A stretch of DNA of 63,020 bases, taken from positions 1 to 63,020 of the forward strand of contig JAZSQB010000014.1 of NCBI GenBank assembly GCA_045537695.1. Direction: 5' to 3'. This DNA is from RGIG2041 sp045537695 (GTDB lineage Bacteria; Bacillota; Clostridia; UBA1381; UMGS1253). Below, piece by piece: positions 36,073 through 45,668 of the stretch. Numbering within the stretch: position 1 is the stretch's first letter; every line of letters starts with the position of its first letter. The translations under genes and the position numbers were made by a program. Under the pieces are notes generated by a model that was not told the origin of the DNA, made no database searches, and saw only the letters and a program-made list of their open reading frames with translations.

Positions 36073-36870
36073 ATGAAAAACCAAATCTCTGTAGTACTGG
36101 CAGATGACAGCGAAGATTTTGTAAACGCGGTCAAAAACCATCTCGATACCGTGGACGGTATCCGTGTTGCCGGCGTTGCGTATAACGGACGTGAGGCAAT
36201 CGAAATGGTCAAGGAAGTAAAACCGGACGTTCTTTTACTGGATATGATTATGCCGCAGTTAGACGGTCTGGGCGTTTTGCAGAAAATCAAGAATACCTCT
36301 CTGGAAAAAGAGCCGGTTTGTATGATGCTCTCCGGCGTAAGTCAGGCGCGTTCCACGCAGAAAGCGATGGAGCTTGGCTGTGCTTATTTTATGTTAAAGC
36401 CGCTCGATATGGATGCGCTCTCCGACCGCATTTTGGAGTTTGCGGATGATACATACGCCGACGCACCCCTGCCGGTAACGCAGCTAAAAGCCGCACAAGT
36501 CGCTCCGGTAAAGGCGGAGCCGAAGGATTTGGAGCGCACGGTTACCGCGCTCATTCACGACATCGGTATTCCGGCGCACATCAAGGGGTATCAGTTTATC
36601 CGCAGTGCGATTTTAATGGCAATTGACAACATAGAGGTCATCAACCACATTACAAAGCAACTCTATCCCGACCTTGCAAAAATGTACAAAACCACCCCGA
36701 GCCGCATTGAGCGCGCCATTCGTCACGCAATCGAAGTTGCGTGGAATCGCGGGCACGTGGACACGATGGAAAAGCTGTTCGGTTACACCATTTCTGCTGA
36801 AAAGGGTAAGCCGACCAACTCGGAATTTATCGCGATGCTGGCGGACCATTTGCGACTGCAAATGCGATGA
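36073..36870 (+). CDS. spo0A: Spo0A, sporulation master response regulator
   Basis: The 265-residue protein has an N-terminal receiver domain with acidic pocket D11-D12, phosphoacceptor Asp57 (LLLDMIMPQLDG) and a conserved Lys near residue 109, and a C-terminal Spo0A DNA-binding domain (ALIHDIGIPAHIKGYQFIR, TPSRIERAIRHAIEVAWNRG). Phosphorylated Spo0A switches cells into sporulation. It stands alone with its own promoter and terminator. The spo0A neighbour spoIVB of Bacillus is not adjacent. It is the strongest evidence that the organism forms spores. Confidence 0.96.
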   Translation: MKNQISVVLADDSEDFVNAVKNHLDTVDGIRVAGVAYNGREAIEMVKEVKPDVLLLDMIMPQLDGLGVLQKIKNTSLEKEPVCMMLSGVSQARSTQKAMELGCAYFMLKPLDMDALSDRILEFADDTYADAPLPVTQLKAAQVAPVKAEPKDLERTVTALIHDIGIPAHIKGYQFIRSAILMAIDNIEVINHITKQLYPDLAKMYKTTPSRIERAIRHAIEVAWNRGHVDTMEKLFGYTISAEKGKPTNSEFIAMLADHLRLQMR

Positions 36871-36898
36871 GGTAATATTTATACGTAAGGCAAATTAA

Positions 36899-36931
36899 AA
36901 CAAGCATATCCGCAGATATGCTTGTTTTTTA
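36899..36931 (+). terminator. Terminator of spo0A
   Basis: AACAAGCATATC at 36899-36910 pairs perfectly with GATATGCTTGTT at 36915-36926 around CGCA and is followed by T5. Confidence 0.92.
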
Positions 36932-37011
36932 TACCCTTCCGACGCAATATTTTTTACAAAACTTTGTAATTTGAATTTCCGCATCATTCTGCATTTTTTC
37001 GCCCTTTTTTA

Positions 37012-37041
37012 TTGACTTATCTATACAAAAAGTGGTATAAT
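37012..37041 (+). promoter_or_regulatory. Promoter of the methyltransferase-ecf-truA-rho run
   Basis: TTGACT at 37012-37017 and TATAAT at 37036-37041 are separated by 18 bases, about 30 bases before the methyltransferase start. Confidence 0.7.
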
Positions 37042-37073
37042 ATTATGAAGTATTGTGTATAGGAGTTTTAGCG

Positions 37074-37943
37074 ATGTGGAAGGCAGATAAATGGCAGGAC
37101 TATGAGCTAATCGACAGTGCTTATGGTGAGAAACTGGAGCGCTGGGGAAAATATATTTTACGCAGACCGGACCCGCAGGCGGTATGGAATGTGCGCACTT
37201 CCCCACTGTGGGAAAAAGCGGACGCGGTATACCACCGCTCGAATACCGGCGGGGGACACTGGGAGTTTAAAAACAAGAAGATGAAAGAGCGTTGGGAAAT
37301 TGATTTTGGCGACCTTCGCTTCTGCATCAAGCCGATGGGCTTTAAACATACCGGTCTTTTTCCGGAGCAGGCGGTCAACTGGGTTTGGTTTTCCGATTTG
37401 ATAAAGAAAGCCAACCGACCGATTCGCGTACTCAACCTCTTTGCCTACACGGGCGGTGCTACAGTTGCCGCATTAAAGGCAGGCGCAAGTGTGACGCACG
37501 TGGATGCGTCTAAGGGTATGGTGAGCTGGGCAAAGGAAAATGTTGCCGCGACGAATATGACAGATGCGCCGGTGCGCTACATTGTAGACGATGTCCTCAA
37601 GTTCGTTGCGCGCGAAAAGCGCCGCGGCAAACGCTACGAAGCCATTATTATGGACCCCCCTTCTTACGGACGCGGTCCGGGCGGCGAAGTGTTCAAGATT
37701 GAAAATGAGCTTTATGCCCTCGTACAGGCCTGCAGCGAAATTTTGTCAGATGCGCCGCTTTTTTTCCTGATTAATTCGTATACGACCGGTCTTTCGCAGA
37801 CCGTATTAACCAACGTGCTTTCCCTGATTTTAAAAGACCGTTTCAGCGGCAAAATCAGCGCCGATGAAATCGGACTGCCGATGACGGCGAAAAGCGGATT
37901 GGTTCTCCCCTGCGGCATTTCGGGACGCTGGCAGGAAAAATAG
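37074..37943 (+). CDS. Class I SAM-dependent methyltransferase (RlmI/K-like)
   Basis: The 289-residue protein has a Rossmann SAM-binding motif VLNLFAYTGGATVAALKAGA near residue 120, followed by VTHVDASKGMV and a catalytic MDPPSYGRGPGGEVF. The DPPxxxRG and upstream motifs are those of the class I rRNA large-subunit m5C methyltransferase family, but it lacks an obvious PUA domain, so the target is uncertain. The ATG at 37074 follows AGGAG. It precedes ecfA1 by 20 bases and may be cotranscribed with it. Confidence 0.82.
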   Translation: MWKADKWQDYELIDSAYGEKLERWGKYILRRPDPQAVWNVRTSPLWEKADAVYHRSNTGGGHWEFKNKKMKERWEIDFGDLRFCIKPMGFKHTGLFPEQAVNWVWFSDLIKKANRPIRVLNLFAYTGGATVAALKAGASVTHVDASKGMVSWAKENVAATNMTDAPVRYIVDDVLKFVAREKRRGKRYEAIIMDPPSYGRGPGGEVFKIENELYALVQACSEILSDAPLFFLINSYTTGLSQTVLTNVLSLILKDRFSGKISADEIGLPMTAKSGLVLPCGISGRWQEK

Positions 37944-37963
37944 AAATCTGGTGATTACAAAAG

Positions 37964-38797
37964 ATGATTACAGCACAAAATTTAACACACACATATCCCT
38001 GCGATGAGGAAACTGAAGCCAAAACCGTTTTAACGGATGTTTGTATGGACATTCAAGACGGCGAATTTGTTGCCATTGTCGGCCACAACGGCAGCGGAAA
38101 ATCCACCCTGGCAAAGCATTTCAATGCGATTTTATTGCCGAGCGGCGGTAAGGTGTACGTAGACGGATTCGATACGGAAGATGAAAATCTGCTGTTTGAA
38201 ATCCGCAAGCACGTCGGCATGGTATTTCAAAATCCGGACAATCAGATTGTTGCCGCCGTGGTGGAAGACGACGTTGCCTTCGCGCCGGAAAATTTGGGTG
38301 TAGAACCGAAGGAAATCCGCGTACGCGTCGATGCCGCGCTCCAAGCGGTCGGTATGTACGACAAGCATTTAGACGCACCGCACCATTTATCGGGTGGTCA
38401 GAAGCAGCGCATTGCGATTGCCGGTATTTTGGCGATGCAGCCAAAGCACATTATATTGGACGAGCCGACGGCAATGCTTGACCCGATCGGGCGTCGTGAG
38501 GTATTAAACACCGTTAAAAAGCTCAACCGCGAGCAAGGTATGAGCGTCGCGCTGATTACACATTATATGGACGAAGCCGCGCAGGCGGACAGAATCATTG
38601 TGATGCGCGCCGGCAAGGTCTTTATGGAAGGTACGCCGCGCGAAATCTTTGCCCGTGCCGATATGTTGCGCACGACGGGGTTAGATATTCCGCAGGCAAC
38701 CGAGCTTGCACATCTGCTGATCCGGGCAGGTCTGCCGCTGCGCGATGACATTATCTTTGCCGACGAATGTGTAGAGGAGATATTAAAGCTATTATGA
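37964..38797 (+). CDS. ecfA1: Energy-coupling factor transporter ATPase EcfA1
   Basis: The 277-residue ATPase has Walker A GHNGSGKST near residue 40, signature LSGGQKQR near residue 143, and Walker B HIILDEPT. With EcfA2 and EcfT it powers group II ECF uptake of vitamins through interchangeable S components. The ribosome binding site is weak. Its stop codon overlaps the ecfA2 start by four bases (ATGA), which points to coupled translation. No S component is in the window. Confidence 0.94.
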   Translation: MITAQNLTHTYPCDEETEAKTVLTDVCMDIQDGEFVAIVGHNGSGKSTLAKHFNAILLPSGGKVYVDGFDTEDENLLFEIRKHVGMVFQNPDNQIVAAVVEDDVAFAPENLGVEPKEIRVRVDAALQAVGMYDKHLDAPHHLSGGQKQRIAIAGILAMQPKHIILDEPTAMLDPIGRREVLNTVKKLNREQGMSVALITHYMDEAAQADRIIVMRAGKVFMEGTPREIFARADMLRTTGLDIPQATELAHLLIRAGLPLRDDIIFADECVEEILKLL

Positions 38798-39639
38798 TTA
38801 AATGCGAAAATCTGTCTCATATTTACCAGAGTGGCACCCCTTTTGAGAAAGCCGCTCTAAGAGATATCAACTTAGAAATACGCGAAGGCGAGCTGGTTGC
38901 CATCATCGGACATACCGGTAGCGGCAAATCCACGCTGATTCAGCATTTTAACGCACTGGAAAAACCGACCGGCGGTAAAATTTATATTGACGGCGTAGAT
39001 TTATCCACGCCGAAGCTGAATTTAAAGGAAATTCGCCAGAAGGTCGGACTTGTGTTTCAGTATCCGGAGCATCAGCTGATGGAAGAAACCGTACGCAAAG
39101 ACATTGCCTTCGGTCCAAAAAACTTAGGCTTGTCCGACGAAGATGTTGCCGACCGCGTAAACTCCGCTGCGCACGCCGTGGGCTTAAAGCCGGAATTACT
39201 CGACAAATCGCCGTTTGCGCTATCCGGCGGCGAAAAGCGCCGCGTTGCAATTGCAGGCGTGCTTGCGATGGAGCCGAAGGTGCTTGTATTGGACGAACCG
39301 ACGGCGGGACTTGACCCGGCAGGCAGAGATGATCTGCTCGCCCTCATCCGCAAGCTAAATGATTGCGGTATGACGATTGTATTTGTATCGCACAGTATGG
39401 AGGATGTGGCAAAAATTGCGCAGCGCGTAATTGTCTTAAATGATTCCACCATCATCAAAACCGGTACGGTTGCTGAAGTTTTTTCGGAAGCAGCACTCTT
39501 AACCAGCATTGGCTTAAACGTACCGCAAATCAGCAGAATTGTTGCCGCTTTGCGCGAAAAAGGCATCCATATCTCCAAAGATATTTACACCACCGCGGAT
39601 GCTGCAAAAGCATTACTTGATTTGATAAAGAAGGACTAA
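38794..39639 (+). CDS. ecfA2: Energy-coupling factor transporter ATPase EcfA2
   Basis: The 281-residue ATPase has Walker A GHTGSGKST, signature ALSGGEKRRVAIAG, and Walker B VLVLDEPTAGLDPAG. It pairs with EcfA1 as the heterodimeric motor. The ATG at 38794 overlaps the ecfA1 stop, and ecfT follows after three bases. Confidence 0.95.
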   Translation: MIKCENLSHIYQSGTPFEKAALRDINLEIREGELVAIIGHTGSGKSTLIQHFNALEKPTGGKIYIDGVDLSTPKLNLKEIRQKVGLVFQYPEHQLMEETVRKDIAFGPKNLGLSDEDVADRVNSAAHAVGLKPELLDKSPFALSGGEKRRVAIAGVLAMEPKVLVLDEPTAGLDPAGRDDLLALIRKLNDCGMTIVFVSHSMEDVAKIAQRVIVLNDSTIIKTGTVAEVFSEAALLTSIGLNVPQISRIVAALREKGIHISKDIYTTADAAKALLDLIKKD

Positions 39640-39642
39640 ACT

Positions 39643-40458
39643 ATGCTTAAAGACATTACTCTCGGACAATATTATCCCGGAAGCTCCTGCATCCACCGTT
39701 TAGACCCGCGAATGAAAATTCTTTTAACGCTTCTCTATATTGTTCTTTTGTTTTTCATAAAAAACTTCACCGGCTTTTTTGCCTTTGCCATCCTGACCGT
39801 TGCGGTGATTCTCTTTGCGAAGCTCCCGCTGTTGTACGTACTTAAAGGCATTAAACCGCTGATGTTCATTATCGTTTTCACCGGCATCATCAATCTGTTT
39901 ATGACACCGGGCAAAATCTGGGTCACCATTCCGCATACGCCGCTTTGTATTACATACGAGGGCGTGCGCACGGCGGCGCTGATGATTGTGCGTCTGGTTT
40001 TCCTGATTATGGGCACCTCTGTTTTAACGCTGACCACTTCCCCGCTCTCGCTGACGGACGGCATCGAAAAGCTGCTGTCGCCGTTTAAGAAAATTGGTCT
40101 TCCCGCGCATGAGCTTGCGATGATGATGTCGATTGCACTTCGATTTATTCCGACACTTTTAGAAGAAACTGAAAAGATTATGAAGGCGCAGACCGCGCGC
40201 GGTGCCGATTTTGAATCCGGCAACCTAATAAAGCGCGCCAAGGCGCTCGTACCGCTTTTAGTACCGCTCTTTATCAGTGCATTCCGCCGCGCGGACGAAC
40301 TTGCGATGGCGATGGAATGCCGCTGCTATAATGGCAGTAACCACAGAACAAGAATGAAAGAAATTAAAATCACAAAAGCAGATATCGGTATCACCGGCAT
40401 CGCCATTTTGTCGCTTGCCTGCGCAACGACCGTCGGTCTGTTACCGTTTTTGATTTAA
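39643..40458 (+). CDS. ecfT: Energy-coupling factor transmembrane protein EcfT
   Basis: The 271-residue protein has five to six membrane segments and the two cytoplasmic coupling motifs typical of EcfT, ending in ARGADFES near residue 185 and RRADELAMAMECRCY near residue 220. It connects the two ATPases with S components. The order ecfA1-ecfA2-ecfT-truA is conserved in Firmicutes, though here it is apart from the ribosomal protein operon. Confidence 0.94.
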   Translation: MLKDITLGQYYPGSSCIHRLDPRMKILLTLLYIVLLFFIKNFTGFFAFAILTVAVILFAKLPLLYVLKGIKPLMFIIVFTGIINLFMTPGKIWVTIPHTPLCITYEGVRTAALMIVRLVFLIMGTSVLTLTTSPLSLTDGIEKLLSPFKKIGLPAHELAMMMSIALRFIPTLLEETEKIMKAQTARGADFESGNLIKRAKALVPLLVPLFISAFRRADELAMAMECRCYNGSNHRTRMKEIKITKADIGITGIAILSLACATTVGLLPFLI

Positions 40459-40468
40459 GAGGTTTCAT

Positions 40469-41215
40469 ATGAGAAATGTCTGTCTGACAATTCAATATGA
40501 CGGCACAACGCTACACGGTTGGCAACGCCAAAAGGATGCCATGACCGTGCAACAGCTTTTAGAAGACGCGGTGTATGCGCTCACGCAGGAAGAAGTCCAC
40601 ATCATCGGCTGCGGCAGAACAGATGCCGGCGTACACGCACTGGAATACATCTGTAATTTCCATACAGAGGCTACCATTCCGGACAAAAGCTTTCCCGCCG
40701 CGCTGAACACAAAATTGCCGCACTGTGTGCGCGTTCGCGCTGCCAAAACCGCAGATGATGCTTTTCACGCACAATTCGACGTTGTGCGCAAGCGATATAT
40801 ATACAAAATACAAACAGGCCAAATCCCGAATGTGTTTTTAACGCCGTACACCTGGCACTATCCATACAAGCTGGACATTGAAAAAATGCAGCGCGCAGCA
40901 AAGCATTTTCTCGGCGAGCATAACTTCGAAGCCTTCTGCGCAAGCGGCGCCACCGTAAAAAGCTTTGTACGCACCATTTACGCGCTGGATGTAACGCAGG
41001 AAAACGACACCATCACCATTGATGTATGCGGAAGCGGATTTTTATACAATATGGTGCGCATTATTGCAGGCACACTCGCCTACGTCGGCAGCGGCAAAAT
41101 TCATCCGGATGCACTGTCGGCAATTATCGAAAGCAGAAATCGCGAGCTTGCCGGTATTACAGCACCGCCGCAAGGTCTGTATATGGCAGGCATAACATAC
41201 AACGAAGAAATTTAA
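40469..41215 (+). CDS. truA: tRNA pseudouridine-38-40 synthase
   Basis: The 248-residue TruA modifies the anticodon stem-loop. The catalytic Asp52 is in GCGRTDAGVHA, and RKRYIYKIQTG, HNFEAFCASGATVKSFVRTIY and GSGFLYNMVRIIAGTL are family signatures. It follows ecfT by ten bases and has an AGAGG ribosome binding site. Confidence 0.95.
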   Translation: MRNVCLTIQYDGTTLHGWQRQKDAMTVQQLLEDAVYALTQEEVHIIGCGRTDAGVHALEYICNFHTEATIPDKSFPAALNTKLPHCVRVRAAKTADDAFHAQFDVVRKRYIYKIQTGQIPNVFLTPYTWHYPYKLDIEKMQRAAKHFLGEHNFEAFCASGATVKSFVRTIYALDVTQENDTITIDVCGSGFLYNMVRIIAGTLAYVGSGKIHPDALSAIIESRNRELAGITAPPQGLYMAGITYNEEI

Positions 41216-41235
41216 GGCAAGGGAAGGTATTTTTT

Positions 41236-42453
41236 ATGGACACACCGGACAGAAGAGCGCGTTTAAAAGATATTGACGCCGTCAAACTTCACGAGCCACA
41301 GCAGAAGAAAAGCAAGAAATGGCTTATTTTTGCCATATGTGTTCTTATTTTGCTTTTTGTTGCCGCTCTGGCAGCACTCGGATATCAATACTACACAGAA
41401 AACTTTTCTGCGAGCGACACCACTTTCAATGCACACGTACTCTCCACGTACACCGGCAGCGCTAATGCGGGTAATGCCGCATATGCGCCGTACAAAGATG
41501 GTATTTTAATTACAACGCAGACACAGACAAGCTTTTACAACGCAAAAGGCGAAGTTGAATGGCAATTGGACATAGCTGTTTTAAATCCGTTTCTCAAGGT
41601 AAACGAGAGCTACATTCTGCTTGCCGGCAAAAACAGCAAAGAATTATACCTGATTCGCGACGGCAAAATTATGATTAAAACAAATGTGCCCTATCCGATT
41701 ATCAACGCCGGCGTAGCAGCGAATGGCAACTTCTTTATTATAGAGGATGAACCGTATTATAAAGGCTTACTCACCGTGCGCGATAACAAAAACAAGGATT
41801 TGTTCGTATGGCATTCCGGTACATCCTACATTATAGATGCCGCCTTTAATGAACGCACCTCGCAAATCGCCATCAGCACGCTAACGGCGACGCCGCAGAC
41901 GGACAAAAAGGAAGAAAAAAGCGAAGAGAAACCGGATTACACCGGTGCACTTTTACTCTTTAAGCTACACGAAAACGCCCCATATCAGACGCATACATTT
42001 GCAAATACCATCGTAGCAAATGTATATTATGATGCGGGACGCTATATGGTAGTAACAGACAGTGGCGTTCACGCATACAATGCGAGCAATGGTGGCTATG
42101 CGTGGTCTTACGATATATTGCCACATATGCTGCAACGCATTAACTACCAGGATGGAAAGCTTGCGCTTTTGACCGTGGCCGAAGACGGTACACAAACACT
42201 GCAGCTGCTCCGTACAGACGGCAAACTCTCCGGTAAGAAAATCGAAGGGTTACAAAACATTTCCGCCGTTACTTTGACGAAAAACATTCTTGCAGCCGGT
42301 AGCGGAAGCCATATGTCCGTATACAGTCTGCGCGGCGATTTGCGTTATCACATTGCATTGCCGAAAGCATACAACGACTTTTATCTCTATAATAACGGAC
42401 AGTATATGCTTGGCGCAAACAACATTGTGGCAGACATTCTTTCTGTCAGATAA
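41236..42453 (+). CDS. DUF5711-type membrane-anchored beta-propeller-like protein
   Basis: The 405-residue protein has a short cytoplasmic N-terminus, one membrane segment at about residues 29-50, and an extracytoplasmic part made of repeated beta-strand motifs ending in aromatic/Gly pairs, as in PQQ/WD-type propellers. It resembles DUF5711 proteins of Clostridia, which have no known function. A Lys/Glu-rich linker (TDKKEEKSEEKPDY) interrupts the repeats near residue 225. The ATG at 41236 has an AAGG site; longer readings upstream overlap truA. It lies between truA and cvpA. Confidence 0.72.
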   Translation: MDTPDRRARLKDIDAVKLHEPQQKKSKKWLIFAICVLILLFVAALAALGYQYYTENFSASDTTFNAHVLSTYTGSANAGNAAYAPYKDGILITTQTQTSFYNAKGEVEWQLDIAVLNPFLKVNESYILLAGKNSKELYLIRDGKIMIKTNVPYPIINAGVAANGNFFIIEDEPYYKGLLTVRDNKNKDLFVWHSGTSYIIDAAFNERTSQIAISTLTATPQTDKKEEKSEEKPDYTGALLLFKLHENAPYQTHTFANTIVANVYYDAGRYMVVTDSGVHAYNASNGGYAWSYDILPHMLQRINYQDGKLALLTVAEDGTQTLQLLRTDGKLSGKKIEGLQNISAVTLTKNILAAGSGSHMSVYSLRGDLRYHIALPKAYNDFYLYNNGQYMLGANNIVADILSVR

Positions 42454-42470
42454 AAGAAAGGACTTTGTTT

Positions 42471-43163
42471 ATGCAATACATACTCGATATTGTAGTTTTA
42501 ATCGTTTTGGTTTTTTGCATATTCCGCGGTATTAAGCGCGGTGCGGTACGCACCATTTTTTCCCTCTTTTCGTTTATTATCGCATTGGTGCTGACATTTA
42601 TGCTTGCCTCCCCTTTTGCGCAATACATGGAAAAGCTGTCCTTCGGCGAAAGTATGCACGCCTCTATTTCGAAAGCCGTAGAAGACAAGATTGACGGTTT
42701 TCTCTTTAAAGAAGAGGACGTTGAAACCACCAACACGACCGAAAGCATTTTAGATACATTATCTGTACCTACATATATGAAAAAGTCTCTGTTTTTAAAA
42801 AGCGACTTTTTCGTGCGCAATTCGGATGTGCCTGCCTCCAAAGCAGTCGCCGACACACTGGCAAGCGCATATATGAAACTGATTTATTCCGTTGTGCTGT
42901 TTGTTCTGTTGCTTATAGGCCTGCGCCTTTTGCGTATTTTGGCAGAGCTTGTATTCAAACTACCGCTGCTCAAGGATGTCAACCGTATTGTCGGCGCGGT
43001 GGCAGGCCTTATAAACGGCATCGTGATTGCCTATTTGCTTTTAAGCGCTGTCAGCGCACTTTCAAGCCTACCGGGCGCTGAATGGTTACAGTCTGCAATG
43101 GAAAGCTCCTATATTTTCAAAAATATTTATGAAAACAATGCATTGTTTTCTGCAATTCTTTAA
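42471..43163 (+). CDS. CvpA family membrane protein
   Basis: The 230-residue protein has four membrane segments, with the CvpA-type start DIVVLIVLVFCIFRGIKRGAVRTIFSLFSF and a later VNRIVGAVAGLINGIVIAYLLLS block. CvpA proteins are linked to colicin V production in E. coli and to cell-envelope stress resistance elsewhere. The ATG at 42471 has AAAGGA. It sits between the DUF5711 gene and rho. Confidence 0.82.
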   Translation: MQYILDIVVLIVLVFCIFRGIKRGAVRTIFSLFSFIIALVLTFMLASPFAQYMEKLSFGESMHASISKAVEDKIDGFLFKEEDVETTNTTESILDTLSVPTYMKKSLFLKSDFFVRNSDVPASKAVADTLASAYMKLIYSVVLFVLLLIGLRLLRILAELVFKLPLLKDVNRIVGAVAGLINGIVIAYLLLSAVSALSSLPGAEWLQSAMESSYIFKNIYENNALFSAIL

Positions 43164-43178
43164 AAGGATGGTCTGACT

Positions 43179-44507
43179 ATGACAGATTACGAAATTTTAC
43201 AAACCAAATCGCTTGCCGAGCTGAAAGCCTATGCAAAAGAGCTTGCTTTAACCGGCGTGAGCGCATTAAATAAAAGCGCACTCATTGCGCGCATTACCGA
43301 GGAATGTATGCGCCGCATTGCCGAAGCTACTGAAACGCAAAAACAGGCAGAAGCGCCAAAGCCGAAGGAAAAGACGCGCCCTGCAGATGTATACGAAGTG
43401 CAGGGTTTTTTGGAAGTGCACGAAGACGGCTTTGGATTTATCCGTTTTGATAATTATGAATCAAGCCCGAAGGACGTCTATGTTGCAAACTCGCAAATTC
43501 GCCGCTTTAACTTGAAAACCGGCGATGAAATCTGTGGCGATGCCCGTCCCCTGCGCGAGGGCGAAGAAGGCAAATACTCGCCGCTGCTCTACATTCATAA
43601 AATTAACGGTGACAAGCCGGATGCGGCAATCCGCCGCCGTCCGTTTGACAGTCTGACCCCGATTTATCCGAACAAGCGTATTCCATTGGAAACAGCATCA
43701 AATGCGTATGCTATGCGCTTAATTGATTTGGTTGCACCAATTGGTTACGGACAGCGCGGTTTAATTGTTGCGCCGCCGAAAGCCGGCAAAACTACGTTGC
43801 TCAAAAACGTAGCACAAAGCATAGAAAAAAACTGTCCGACTGCGACTTTAATTGTGTTATTAATTGACGAGCGTCCGGAGGAAGTTACCGATATTAAACG
43901 CAGTATTCAAAGCGAGGTTATCTACTCCACCTTTGACGAAACACCGGAGCATCACGTTAAGATTGCAGAGCTTGTATACGAACGCGCACAGCGTCTTGTG
44001 GAGCAGAAAAAGGATGTTATTATTTTGCTTGACTCCATTACGCGACTGACGCGCGCGTATAACCTAACCGTGCCGCCGAGCGGACGCACGCTGTCCGGCG
44101 GTATTGACCCCGGCGCCCTGCATAAGCCGAAGAAGTTTTTCGGTGCAGCGCGTAACATTGAAGAAGGCGGCAGCCTGACGATTTTAGCAACCGCTCTGGT
44201 GGAAACAGGTAGCCGTATGGACGATGTCATTTTTGAAGAATTCAAGGGTACGGGCAATATGGAGCTGCGTTTAGACAGACAGCTTCAAGAAAAGAGAGTC
44301 TTCCCTGCCATCGACATTGCAAAATCCGGCACACGCCGCGAAGAGGCACTCCTTTCCGGCGAAGAACTCTGCGCCGTATGGTCGATTCGCAAAGCGATGA
44401 GCCGCACGAGCACGGTGGATGTGACCGAAGATATTTTAGGCAAGCTGACACGCACAAAAACCAACAAGGATTTTGTGGAAAATATTAACGCCACAATGGG
44501 GAAATAA
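43179..44507 (+). CDS. rho: Transcription termination factor Rho
   Basis: The 442-residue hexameric RNA helicase has the Rho N-terminal helical domain (residues 1-45), a cold-shock-like RNA-binding domain (YEVQGFLEVHEDGFGFIRF), Walker A PPKAGKTT near residue 200, DERPEEVTDI and the Q/R loops (LDSITRLTRAYN, GGIDPGALHKPKKFFGAARN). The acidic/basic insertion seen in some Rho proteins is only a short Lys/Glu stretch. It follows cvpA by 15 bases and precedes the cysteine desulfurase with a one-base gap. Confidence 0.97.
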   Translation: MTDYEILQTKSLAELKAYAKELALTGVSALNKSALIARITEECMRRIAEATETQKQAEAPKPKEKTRPADVYEVQGFLEVHEDGFGFIRFDNYESSPKDVYVANSQIRRFNLKTGDEICGDARPLREGEEGKYSPLLYIHKINGDKPDAAIRRRPFDSLTPIYPNKRIPLETASNAYAMRLIDLVAPIGYGQRGLIVAPPKAGKTTLLKNVAQSIEKNCPTATLIVLLIDERPEEVTDIKRSIQSEVIYSTFDETPEHHVKIAELVYERAQRLVEQKKDVIILLDSITRLTRAYNLTVPPSGRTLSGGIDPGALHKPKKFFGAARNIEEGGSLTILATALVETGSRMDDVIFEEFKGTGNMELRLDRQLQEKRVFPAIDIAKSGTRREEALLSGEELCAVWSIRKAMSRTSTVDVTEDILGKLTRTKTNKDFVENINATMGK

Positions 44508-44508
44508 T

Positions 44509-45657
44509 ATGTTAGAAATTTATTTGGACAATTCAGCCACGACAAAGCCTTATTTAGAGGTAAACGCGGCATATTTGGATATGACGGAAATCTGTTACGG
44601 GAACCCTTCTTCCCTGCACAAGCTCGGTATGCGCGCCGAAAAAGAAGTGAAAAATGCGCGCGCTACACTTGCTAGCATTTTGGGTGTACGGGAAAAAGAA
44701 CTCTTTTTCACCTCCGGCGGTACAGAGAGCAACAACCTTGCCATTCTAGGCTATGCGCGCGCAAACAAGCGCCGCGGTATGCATATCATCACCACCGCAG
44801 TTGAACACCCTGCCGTGGCAGAACCGATTGCACAGCTTAAAGAAGAAGGCTTTGATGTGACGGTGCTGGGCGTAGACGAGCACGGTCGCATCCGTCCGGA
44901 AGAATTTGATGCCGCTCTGCGCGAAGATACCATTTTAGCTGCAGTGATGTACGTCAACAACGAAATCGGCGCCATTATGCCGATGGAGAAATTAAAGCCG
45001 ATGATCAAAAAGAAGTCGCCGCACTGCGCACTCTTTGTCGATGCGGTACAAGCCTTCGGTAAGATACAGATTAAGCCTGAAAAGCTCGGCATTGATATGA
45101 TGAGCGTCAGCGGACATAAAATTCACGGTCCGAAAGGCATCGGTCTTTTGTACGTGAAAGAAAAGACATTAATTAAGCCGATTCTCTACGGTGGACATCA
45201 GCAAAGCAATCTGCGCTCCGGCACGGAAAACACCCCTGCCATCGTCGGTCTTGCAACGGCGGCACAGCTCGCGTTTAAAGACCCGAAAAAGCAACTTAAA
45301 ATCAGAGCAATGCGCGATATGCTCAAGGCCGGTATTTTGACGCAGATTGACAATGTAGTCATCAACAGTGACGATGACTGTCTTGAAAACATATTAAACG
45401 TTTCCTTCATTGGTGTGCGCTCGGAGGTACTGCTCCACGCACTGGAGAGCAAGGACATCTATGTTTCCTCCGGCTCCGCGTGTGCATCCAATGCACCGAA
45501 GCCGTCGGCGACGCTTACAGCAATGGGCAAAAACGCAAAGGAAATTGACAGCGCACTGCGTTTCAGCTTTTCCGAATTCAACACGGCGATGGAAATCCAG
45601 GAAGTCATCAAGGTATTGGTAAATGAAGTTGCGGAGCTCCGCAAATACATGCGATAA
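44509..45657 (+). CDS. Cysteine desulfurase (NifS/IscS family)
   Basis: The 382-residue PLP enzyme removes sulfur from cysteine. Lys204 in SGHKIHGPKG binds PLP, and Cys325 in SSGSACAS is the persulfide-forming residue. EIYLDNSATTKPY at the start and GGTESNNLAI are family features. Placing it directly in front of thiI (11 bases) points to sulfur supply for 4-thiouridine in tRNA, as with NifZ in Bacillus. It could also serve iron-sulfur assembly. Confidence 0.93.
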   Translation: MLEIYLDNSATTKPYLEVNAAYLDMTEICYGNPSSLHKLGMRAEKEVKNARATLASILGVREKELFFTSGGTESNNLAILGYARANKRRGMHIITTAVEHPAVAEPIAQLKEEGFDVTVLGVDEHGRIRPEEFDAALREDTILAAVMYVNNEIGAIMPMEKLKPMIKKKSPHCALFVDAVQAFGKIQIKPEKLGIDMMSVSGHKIHGPKGIGLLYVKEKTLIKPILYGGHQQSNLRSGTENTPAIVGLATAAQLAFKDPKKQLKIRAMRDMLKAGILTQIDNVVINSDDDCLENILNVSFIGVRSEVLLHALESKDIYVSSGSACASNAPKPSATLTAMGKNAKEIDSALRFSFSEFNTAMEIQEVIKVLVNEVAELRKYMR

Positions 45658-45668
45658 GAGGTAAAATC

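Noticed and set aside
37021..37206. Minus-strand frame of 61 codons at the start of the methyltransferase gene.
   Set aside because: It runs against the promoter and start of a well-supported gene and has no family match.
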